A stretch of DNA of 37,478 nt. Source: Sphingobacterium sp. GTDB lineage: Bacteria; Bacteroidota; Bacteroidia; Sphingobacteriales; Sphingobacteriaceae. The number at the start of each line of letters is the position of its first letter. Position 1 is the stretch's first letter. The notes below the pieces were generated by a model. It saw nothing but the letters and a program-made list of their open reading frames with translations. It did not search any database and had not been told where the DNA came from. Location: NCBI GenBank assembly GCA_031277685.1, contig JAITLV010000014.1, positions 1 to 37,478 on the forward strand. The letters are read 5' to 3'. Positions 30,227 to 37,478 of this stretch are shown one piece after another. A program made the position numbers and the translations under genes.

Positions 30227-32284
30227 TTAATCATTATAAGTCCATCCTGGATTTTGTGTCAGATTCTTATTGCGTTTAAGCTCAGTATGGCTAATTGGCC
30301 AAAACCACATTTTGTCAGCAAAAGTTGTTTTCAATGTCCAGATCGCAACAGGCTGATAAAAAAGATCCCGTTCTACTTCATTCATCAAGATATTGCAGCC
30401 ATAGACTGGTAATGCTTCTTCAACTGGCGCATCCATCCATCGGCGCAGATCATAATAGCGTTGCCCTTCTCCCATCAGTTCAATAAATCGTTCACGTTTC
30501 AGTGTTTTGCGTAATTCATTCTTATTTCCATAGACACCAGCGGAATAATCAGGGACACCAGCACGGATGCGAACGGGGTGTATCCCCTTTTTCATTTCAG
30601 CGATATCACGGCTGATACTGTATGAACCACCACGCCATGAAGGGATATTGTAAGAACCACTCAATTCATTTAATGCCTCAGCGTACATCAACAGAACATC
30701 TGCATAGCGGATAGCCGGCTCTGCCTTAGCAACAATACGTGAGCCAACACCTCCTTCGTAAGTATCACTGGGATGCACAAACTTTTTAACGCCAAACCCG
30801 GTACGCAACCAATATCCATTTGCAGAGTTAAAGCCATTTCCTTTCGGATCAGCACTGTAATAAAAGATCTGCTTATTTCTATTTTCCGGTTTTGTTTCAT
30901 TGAGCAAGGTCCAAAAACTTCCGTTGTAGGCCACCGAAGCATAAAACCGGGGCTCACGATTCGCATATTGCAAGGACACGCCAGGCCGCAATGGTCTGTA
31001 TCTCCCTTGGTCATAATCTTCTTGGGATACGTAGCCAGCAATGCGACTTGAACCATCTCCACGACCGATTTCTTTATCCTTACCTGGCGCATCCTTACCG
31101 TCGTTCATCGCATACGCATCCACCAGCTTTTGCGTCAGTCCATGCGTATTCCATCCCGTTGCCGAACGTGGCAATTGGTGGATGACCATTTGGTCAATAC
31201 CCTCATTCGGCTGATTGTTACCACGGGTAAATATTAACTCCGGATTACCCGAAGCCGATAATGTTCCATCAAATACCTGGGCATATGATTTAACAGGGTC
31301 AATATCTGCCCAGCCCCCGGGCCAGCCTTTGTCCGAAAAATTAGGATCCTGAGGCGGTTTAACCGTAGCATCATCACCTGTTTCCTGAAAGGGTGCGGTA
31401 TAGAGCCGGTATACCCCCAATTCTATAACATCCCGTGCCGCTGCTGCTGCCTTTGCCCATTTCTCCTCTTTATAATCTACAGATAGCAATCGCTTTCCCT
31501 TTTTGTCCACTAACAATGCGGCATAACCTGTATTATTACCATTCGCCAAGGGACTTGCGGCAAAGAGTAACACCTTAGCGCGCGCAGCCAAAGCTGCCCC
31601 CACTGAAGGACGAGCAGAACCGTCCTGCCCACGTTTCATCCCCAAGGCTTCCATTTCTTTCGCTGCCATTAATAGCTCATTGCTGATGTACTCAGCACAC
31701 TCTTCATACGTATTTCGCGGAATGGCCAGTTCCTCATAGCTATCCGTGTAGTCCAAACCTTCATCCGGCAGTAAAGGAACTGGCCCATATTTACGGAGCA
31801 GTAACCAATACAGATACGCCCGGGCAAAACGGGCTTGCCCCCGGTAGTCTACGATTTCGGCTTCTGACATCTCAGCATTCATATAAATATTTTGAATGAA
31901 AGTCGACGCATTGCGAATACCACGGTACGATTGTGTCCATGTCCCCTGTTTATCCACTTCAGTGTACTGCCCCATTTTAAACATATTATAGGAAAGTTCA
32001 TTTTTTGATGGGTCGTAGTCTCTATCCCGGTCACCATAGTACATATCATCGGCAAAACAGTGTGGTGTTAATCCTTTACTGGCGACATCCGCATTTTCAC
32101 CTTTGAATTCTTCAAACACGTGAGCCAGCCATTTTTCTGAATACAGCTTACTTTTGAATGTCTTCTCCAAAGTGATCCGGTCTTTAAAATATTGATCGGA
32201 CTTCAAATAATCTTTTTTACAAGATGAGATCGCGCTAGCGCCCAAAACGAGCATCATGGCAATATATAATTTCTTTCTATGCAT
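30227..32284 (-). CDS. SusD/RagB-family surface nutrient-binding lipoprotein
   Basis: A 685-residue lipoprotein, larger than the first SusD in the window. The lipobox is SAISSC with Cys22, followed by KKDYLKSDQYF. The TPR-like helical core includes YRGIRNASTFIQNIY and QARFARAYLYWLLLRKYGPVP. The C-terminal part has IRYADVLLMYAEALNEL and ERFIELMGEGQRYYDLRRW, both SusD hallmarks, and ends LKRNKNLTQNPGW. It binds substrate over the SusC barrel encoded 12 nt upstream. The extra length lies mostly in the middle loop region (about 330-520), often where ligand specificity resides. The substrate is unknown. Confidence 0.95.
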   Translation of the reverse strand: MHRKKLYIAMMLVLGASAISSCKKDYLKSDQYFKDRITLEKTFKSKLYSEKWLAHVFEEFKGENADVASKGLTPHCFADDMYYGDRDRDYDPSKNELSYNMFKMGQYTEVDKQGTWTQSYRGIRNASTFIQNIYMNAEMSEAEIVDYRGQARFARAYLYWLLLRKYGPVPLLPDEGLDYTDSYEELAIPRNTYEECAEYISNELLMAAKEMEALGMKRGQDGSARPSVGAALAARAKVLLFAASPLANGNNTGYAALLVDKKGKRLLSVDYKEEKWAKAAAAARDVIELGVYRLYTAPFQETGDDATVKPPQDPNFSDKGWPGGWADIDPVKSYAQVFDGTLSASGNPELIFTRGNNQPNEGIDQMVIHQLPRSATGWNTHGLTQKLVDAYAMNDGKDAPGKDKEIGRGDGSSRIAGYVSQEDYDQGRYRPLRPGVSLQYANREPRFYASVAYNGSFWTLLNETKPENRNKQIFYYSADPKGNGFNSANGYWLRTGFGVKKFVHPSDTYEGGVGSRIVAKAEPAIRYADVLLMYAEALNELSGSYNIPSWRGGSYSISRDIAEMKKGIHPVRIRAGVPDYSAGVYGNKNELRKTLKRERFIELMGEGQRYYDLRRWMDAPVEEALPVYGCNILMNEVERDLFYQPVAIWTLKTTFADKMWFWPISHTELKRNKNLTQNPGWTYND

Positions 32285-32296
32285 CTTTTCTAAATT

Positions 32297-35200
32297 TTAT
32301 AGGTTAACATTGATGCCAAATGTAAATGACTTAGGTAGTGGATAATCTTCTCCCCTTGGCGTAGCCAGTTCTGGATCCCAAAGTTTAAATTTTGACCAGG
32401 TCAATAAGTTTGAGCCTATTAGAAAAATACGAATACTATTGGTTTTAATCCGGTTGGTAAGGTGTTTTGGTAATGTATAGCCAATATCCAACGTTTTCAG
32501 ACGAAGGTATTGACCATTTTTTAGCCAGAATGTTGACTCTCTAAAATTATTCGTATTGTCTCCGAAGCTTAATCGTGGATAGGATGCGTTTGGATTTTCA
32601 GTGGAAGGATCACCCGAAATATCCGCTGAAATCCATCTGTTATCACCCATTACTCCTTTCATCACCTGCCCCCACTCTCCCTCACGAAATGCCTGTACGG
32701 TCTTCCCATAAATAGAAAATGTAGATTTACCCGAGCCCTGGAAATGGACACTCAGATCAAATCCTTTCCAGCTTGCTGATGCCCCGATACCATAGATTAA
32801 ATTGGGTCTTCTTGTGGCACCGATAGCCACACGGTCACCGTCATTAACGACTCCATCACCATTGACATCTTTATATTTAATATCCCCGGGTTGATAATTT
32901 GGGATATTATTATCAAACTGCTGTTTGGGGCTATTGCGTATATCATCGTAGTCTTTAAACAAGCCCAAAGCGATGAGTCCCACAGATTGGTCTACACGGT
33001 AACCTTTTTGATTTTGATAACCATAAACATTATTCTCTTCATCGATTGCCGTTATTTCGTTCTTACTATACGTGATATTACTCCGTGCTGTAAGATTCAG
33101 TTCGCCGATCTTCTGTTTATACTCCAAGCGACCGTCGAAACCCCTTGATTTTACCCCACCCACATTTGCCCGCGGTATACTTTCCAAGCCAACCATACTA
33201 GGTAGAAATTTCCGTTCCATATAAATACCTGTACGTTTCTCATCAAAGAAGTCAAGGTTGGCAACGATTTTATCCCTGAATAAGGCAATATCTAAACCAA
33301 GATTATTTTTGGTTGCCATCTCCCAGGTGATATAAGGGGAAGCTACCTGGCTATACCGTATACCACCATAATAACGATCTATACCATAATCCGCCCATTG
33401 ATAGCCCCCCACAGGAATTCTTTGACCATTAGCATCCAGAATAAGGTTACCGTCATCATCCCTACGCCAGATTTCATCAATCGTATATAAGTATGGAAAA
33501 CGTTCGTTGTTATCCCCGATCTTGAGTTGATCATTCCCGACCTTACCCCAGGAATAACGCAGCTTAAACAAATTCAACCAGGGAATATTATTTTTAACAA
33601 AAGGTTCTTCGGAGATATTCCACGCTGCAGCAACAGCTGGGAAGAAACCGTACTGCTGCCCCATGGCAAAGTTTTCCGAACCCGTATAACCAAAATTAAA
33701 ATCGGCCACATAACGCGATTTCCAATTGTAGGTCAATCTTCCTGCGAGCGCCTGGTTACGTCGGGATACACCATTTTTGATATCGCTTCCCAGATCAACT
33801 GTTTTAGTGAAAGCATCACGTGTAAAGCGGGCCACGGCCCCTAAATTATGATCTCCGATGCTACGGTCATAATTTAACATCACGTCATAAAACTCGCGTC
33901 TATTGCCCTCAGAATACCCCCCTTGCGCCATTTCCTTTGGATTGGCCATATGGGTAAATATCAGATTTCCATTCTCATCGCGCGCACGTTCGGCATGCCA
34001 CAATTCAGGTTGTTTAATCCGTGTGATATTATTGTTATTATAGGTATCAAAGCCAACAATTCCCCGCAGGCGCAAACCTTTGGTAATAAAATCAAAATTC
34101 TGTTCGATTGTGACATCTGTCTGTACTTTATTTTCCCAATTTTCATTGAAGCCTGATTGCGTTGACATCACCCATGGATTGATCCTATTACCATCCCCTA
34201 TCGTAGGTACACGGCCATTGGAATACAACACTGGTGTACTAATCGGCGAATAGCCGAAAAAAGAGCCCCAGAGATCCGCATCTCCAAGACCTGGGCTATT
34301 TCGTTTATCTAGGGATCCTGCCACCCCCACTTTTAATATGGTGCTTTTGGTCACATTGATATCCGTATTCAGACGATAATTCCATCGTTTGTAATTAGCA
34401 TTTGTATTGTAATCATTGCGTAGTGTTTCATCCGTTTTATACATCCCCCCTTCATCCACATAACTTCCAGATACAAAATAGCGCGCTGTAGCACCGCCGC
34501 CGGTCATATTCAGATTCGCCCGATAGGTCATGGCCCCATCTTTCAACAACAGATCTTTCCAATTGACATTGGGATAAAGATCCGGATCCAGTCCCAAACG
34601 GAGGATCTCCAATTCTTCCGGGCGATAAATCGGTTCAAAATTCCGCGTAATACGGGCTTCATTGAGGAGGTTCGCATAAGTCACTCCATCTTCAAATTCA
34701 GGTGTAATGGTACGGGTATTATAGATTGTTTCGTCCTTAAAATTGATATTAATTTTCCCCTCTTTACCACGTTTGGTTGTGATGAGGATAACACCGTTAG
34801 CTCCCCGGGAACCATAAATAGCTGTCATCGCCGCATCTTTAAGCACGGTAAATGTTTCGATATCTTCAATATTTATATCATTGATATCACGTTCGACATT
34901 GTCAACCAATACCAAGGCAGAACTACCGCCACCGAAAGTAGAAATACCACGGATCCAAAACTCGGAGATATTTCTGCCTGGCTGACCGGACTGCATCATC
35001 GCCATGACACCCGGTACATTTCCTGCCAATGCATTCGTTACACTCGAAGTCGGGTTAGATTTCATGGTCGAAACATCCACTGTACTGGCAGCACCAGTCA
35101 AGGTCAATTTCTTCTGGGTACCAGTACCTGTCACCACCACCTCATCCAATACACTTGTTTCAGATTCTTTCAGGGTCAGATCGATCGTATAGGTATCTTT

Positions 35201-35458
35201 GACAAGTATTTCTTGTTTTTGATAACCAACAGAGGAAAAGACGAGCGTTTTGTACTTTTCCACCTTGATCTTGTAATTACCCTTATTGTCGGTTGTCGTG
35301 CCTAAGCCAGGTGCGTCTTTCACAGAAATGCTGACACCAATCAGCGGGGCTTTCTGTGCATTGACGATGACACCCCTTACTTCAACGATATCTTGTGCCA
35401 GCACAGCATAAGAAAGACCGAGAAGCAACATACAGGTTAGTAATATTTTATTCCTCAT
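32297..35458 (-). CDS. SusC/RagA-type TonB-dependent transporter (no STN domain)
   Basis: A 1053-residue outer-membrane transporter. Signal peptide 1-21 (SYAVLAQ), carboxypeptidase-regulatory-like domain (about 25-98, VEVRGVIVNAQKAPLIGVSI), signature VLDEVVVTGTGTQKK (103-117), plug with VLKDAAMTAIYGSRGANG, then the barrel ending FGINVNL. Unlike the first SusC it has no STN domain, so it is not expected to signal through a FecR; control must come from another kind of regulator, not visible here. It lies between the IPT/TIG lipoprotein (12-nt gap) and susD (12-nt gap). The plug region is long and well conserved; the substrate cannot be read from the sequence. Confidence 0.95.
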   Translation of the reverse strand: MRNKILLTCMLLLGLSYAVLAQDIVEVRGVIVNAQKAPLIGVSISVKDAPGLGTTTDNKGNYKIKVEKYKTLVFSSVGYQKQEILVKDTYTIDLTLKESETSVLDEVVVTGTGTQKKLTLTGAASTVDVSTMKSNPTSSVTNALAGNVPGVMAMMQSGQPGRNISEFWIRGISTFGGGSSALVLVDNVERDINDINIEDIETFTVLKDAAMTAIYGSRGANGVILITTKRGKEGKININFKDETIYNTRTITPEFEDGVTYANLLNEARITRNFEPIYRPEELEILRLGLDPDLYPNVNWKDLLLKDGAMTYRANLNMTGGGATARYFVSGSYVDEGGMYKTDETLRNDYNTNANYKRWNYRLNTDINVTKSTILKVGVAGSLDKRNSPGLGDADLWGSFFGYSPISTPVLYSNGRVPTIGDGNRINPWVMSTQSGFNENWENKVQTDVTIEQNFDFITKGLRLRGIVGFDTYNNNNITRIKQPELWHAERARDENGNLIFTHMANPKEMAQGGYSEGNRREFYDVMLNYDRSIGDHNLGAVARFTRDAFTKTVDLGSDIKNGVSRRNQALAGRLTYNWKSRYVADFNFGYTGSENFAMGQQYGFFPAVAAAWNISEEPFVKNNIPWLNLFKLRYSWGKVGNDQLKIGDNNERFPYLYTIDEIWRRDDDGNLILDANGQRIPVGGYQWADYGIDRYYGGIRYSQVASPYITWEMATKNNLGLDIALFRDKIVANLDFFDEKRTGIYMERKFLPSMVGLESIPRANVGGVKSRGFDGRLEYKQKIGELNLTARSNITYSKNEITAIDEENNVYGYQNQKGYRVDQSVGLIALGLFKDYDDIRNSPKQQFDNNIPNYQPGDIKYKDVNGDGVVNDGDRVAIGATRRPNLIYGIGASASWKGFDLSVHFQGSGKSTFSIYGKTVQAFREGEWGQVMKGVMGDNRWISADISGDPSTENPNASYPRLSFGDNTNNFRESTFWLKNGQYLRLKTLDIGYTLPKHLTNRIKTNSIRIFLIGSNLLTWSKFKLWDPELATPRGEDYPLPKSFTFGINVNL

Positions 35459-35470
35459 AATATCAATAGG

Positions 35471-36928
35471 TTAATCTTGGTCATTTTCATCCATTTCCTC
35501 AAGTGCAATTTTACGGAATCGTCTATTTTCGCGGTCTCCTATATAAAATGCCTGCTCCTTTTCATTGTAAGCGATACCTGAAGGGCGGTCAAATCGAGCT
35601 TCTTCACGTAGGTCTCCATTGACGTAACCATAAGGGTTGCTGTTCAGGCTCGAACTCCCTCTCCCAGCGAAAGTTGTTACAGCCCCCTCCGCAGTAAGTT
35701 TACGTATTGCGTGATTCGCGAGATCCGTAAAATAAAAATCATACAGTTCAGATTTACCAGCTTCCACATAAGCTTGGTTTTTGACAAATACTCCTTGATA
35801 TGGCTGATTGACACGAGCGGAGGATCCGACACCGTCTTTATATCCAGATTCACGAACCTTGCCACAGACAAGATAAGGCTGATTAAAACGCTTCTTCTCC
35901 CAGTTATAATCCGCACGCATAATATACCCCTGGTTGATGACCAAAATGTAGGCATAGTTTCCGGTAGGATGGATCAAGGCCCGATACTCCCACTCTGGAT
36001 CCTGGATCACATATAGCTGCTCGGCTTTTGTCGTTTTGTCAACAAAGTATTGATTCAGATCAAAACGGAAAAACTCGCCTTTTGCATAACTATTAAAGTA
36101 CATTTCCCCATTAACCGGGTGAATGGAGGCCCCATTACACTGCCTGCTTCTTGTCAAGGTTTCTTTATCCAAGAAATTCCTTGCCCTGGAGAATAACAGG
36201 GTCGACTCATCATTTTCTCCACCACGATCTTGTGCAACGATCATGTATTTTCCATCGACTGAAAAATCGACACTACGCGGGCGGTCAAAATCTGCCCGTT
36301 TTTTGGTAATTGTGCTATCCTCGAAATTAATGAGGTATAAACCATTGTTATCATCAAATGTTACCCAAAGATGTTTTGGATTGAGGGGATCAAACTTCAT
36401 AAATGAGGAAAGCCAAAACCCACTGGCCATTCTGTTCTGGTCAGCATCCTTAAACTTACCATCTTTCCAGGGCTCATCGCCACGGGCGTTCCTGTAGCCA
36501 GCCAGTGTGGATACGACCAGTTTCCGCTTATAATCAAACTTTGCTTCCGCCCGGCCAATCGTGGGCTTATCCTCTCCGCCAACACGGACTTCAATATCCC
36601 CTTTAAATGCCTGTTTGGGCACGAGACAATACAATGATTCCCCCATTGTATTGATTACTATCGCTTTTTTCCCCCCAATGAAAACGGCTACATTTTTAGG
36701 GTCATTACCAAAATTTTGACCGTAAATAACCAAGCGCTGTCCCATACCGCCAGATTTTGGGGTAAAATCAGATACCATAACAGGTTTAGCAGGATCAAAA
36801 GGTTTGGCTTCTACAACATTTGCAGGTGAATCGTTCTTGCAGGCCCAAAGACCAAAGCTGAGAATCAGAAAGACACAAAGCCCACCACATCGGTGCAAGA
36901 CCCTGCTCGTTACTTGTTTTGCTCTCAT
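35471..36928 (-). CDS. IPT/TIG-domain surface lipoprotein with NHL-type beta-propeller
   Basis: A 485-residue lipoprotein, first gene of the second uptake operon. The signal segment ends in GLWAC (Cys30), followed by KNDS. Residues about 49-130 form an IPT/TIG immunoglobulin-like domain (VSDFTPKSGGMGQRLVIYG, then NVAVFIGGKKA). Residues about 138-475 contain NHL-like propeller strands (VSTLAG, RPRSVDFSVDGKYMIVA, FDRPSGIAYNEKEQAFYIGD) with the closing strand NRRFRKIAL. Proteins with this layout commonly sit beside SusC/SusD in polysaccharide-utilisation loci and act as surface glycan-binding proteins. No catalytic residues are evident. The charged N-terminal 13 residues are a little long for a lipoprotein; an internal start is not obvious. 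Confidence 0.85.
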   Translation of the reverse strand: MRAKQVTSRVLHRCGGLCVFLILSFGLWACKNDSPANVVEAKPFDPAKPVMVSDFTPKSGGMGQRLVIYGQNFGNDPKNVAVFIGGKKAIVINTMGESLYCLVPKQAFKGDIEVRVGGEDKPTIGRAEAKFDYKRKLVVSTLAGYRNARGDEPWKDGKFKDADQNRMASGFWLSSFMKFDPLNPKHLWVTFDDNNGLYLINFEDSTITKKRADFDRPRSVDFSVDGKYMIVAQDRGGENDESTLLFSRARNFLDKETLTRSRQCNGASIHPVNGEMYFNSYAKGEFFRFDLNQYFVDKTTKAEQLYVIQDPEWEYRALIHPTGNYAYILVINQGYIMRADYNWEKKRFNQPYLVCGKVRESGYKDGVGSSARVNQPYQGVFVKNQAYVEAGKSELYDFYFTDLANHAIRKLTAEGAVTTFAGRGSSSLNSNPYGYVNGDLREEARFDRPSGIAYNEKEQAFYIGDRENRRFRKIALEEMDENDQD

Positions 36929-37478
36929 AAGTTATTAATTGGTTAGAATTTATTTCAAATACTCTTCTTCACATATCCCAATGGACCGCTGTTGGATAGC
37001 TTGTTTTTAGGTTTATCAAAATAGCAGGCTGCATGGGACCTAATAAATTTTCATTATATCAAATTTTAGGACGAACGAATCGATGCCCGCCCTTTTGAAG
37101 GGTGAACGCGTATTAAATGTCTACACATAATTGATTATTTTAATTTAAAGCTAAATGGTATTAGCTTTTGACCGCAAAAAAAACTTTAGTGCAATAGCTT
37201 CAAAGTCTCTTTAATTTTTATATTACTTTTCTAATACTTTCTATTTCCGTTTTCAAATTCACAACATGGCACAGTTTGATGTTTTATTAGAAGCTGGTTA
37301 TTCTTTCATTAAATAATGAATTTACTGGGGACCTGCATTCTACAGTCTATTTATCACGAAAATTATTGGCTCTCTCTTAAATCTTGATTTCTAATACGCT
37401 CTAAGGTGCTATGTTTTATAATTGATTACTCAAAAATAGAAATTGTAATTTTTTTGAGACTAACGAATTTTCTCAATA
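36929..37478. other. Non-coding upstream region of the second uptake operon (to window edge)
   Basis: These 550 bases hold no open frame I would call a gene on either strand. Seen are several A/T-rich dyads: AAAGCTA/TAGCTTT at 37147-37168, CCCTT/AAGGG at 37090-37102, TTCATTA/TAATGAA at 37305-37320 and CTCAAAAA/TTTTTGAG at 37429-37458. A minus-strand TATTTTTG (37431-37438) matches TAnnTTTG but lies 500 nt from the first gene, so it would imply a long leader. No good -7 element is seen close to the operon start. The regulator is probably beyond the right edge. Confidence 0.6.
37305..37320. repeat. 16-nt A/T-rich dyad, operator-like
   Basis: TTCATTA, two bases, then TAATGAA form a perfect 7+7 inverted repeat about 377 nt upstream of the IPT/TIG lipoprotein gene. 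It could be a regulator site, but such A/T-rich dyads also occur by chance in this base composition. Confidence 0.3.

Overview
The window looks like a chromosomal segment from a Bacteroidota bacterium of the Sphingobacterium/Pedobacter kind. The evidence is two SusC/SusD outer-membrane uptake pairs, a FecI/FecR signalling pair, a deaminase-deacetylase fusion, promoter motifs of the TAnnTTTG type, scarce Shine-Dalgarno sequences, moderate-to-low GC, and many signal peptides and lipoprotein signals. The family-level placement is inference. There are no insertion sequences, phage genes or CRISPR arrays.

Region 1 (1-9850, + strand) is a self-regulated uptake locus. It holds an ECF sigma factor, its FecR anti-sigma factor, a SusC-type transporter with the N-terminal STN signalling domain, its SusD lipoprotein, and an exported metallophosphoesterase fused to a PQQ-type beta-propeller. 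There is no glycosidase, so the substrate may carry a phosphoester.

Region 2 (9900-12990, mostly - strand) holds an exported DUF885 metallopeptidase-like protein, an AraC-type regulator just upstream of it, and a tRNA-Glu(TTC) with its own promoter and terminator. Region 3 (13078-19176) carries amino-sugar genes: a secreted GH20 beta-N-acetylhexosaminidase (+) converging on a cytosolic NagB-like deaminase/PIG-L deacetylase fusion (-), each with its own strong terminator. An aminotransferase of the methionine/kynurenine type follows.

Region 4 (19249-26328) holds a TlpA-like thioredoxin-fold protein, radA, a translationally coupled pair (serine hydrolase, then M19 dipeptidase), and the exonuclease VII genes xseA-xseB. 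A five-copy 11-bp tandem repeat lies upstream of radA, and a perfect 48-nt palindrome separates radA from the thioredoxin gene. Region 5 (26343-29168, - strand) holds a small ParB-like protein, an MgtC/SapB membrane protein, a pirin and an Asp/Glu racemase homologue lacking its first catalytic cysteine.

Region 6 (29228-36928, - strand) is a second uptake operon, transcribed in the order IPT/TIG-NHL surface lipoprotein, SusC without an STN domain, SusD, DUF1735/DUF4973-type lipoprotein, with gaps of only 6-12 nt. It has no enzyme or dedicated regulator inside the window. The last 550 bases are a non-coding upstream region.

Most of the content is ordinary for this phylum. The items I would look at first are the 11-bp tandem array, the phosphoesterase-propeller uptake locus, the NagB-PIG-L fusion with an altered active-site motif, and the serine hydrolase that looks like a GH3-serine hydrolase fusion with its glycosidase half missing.
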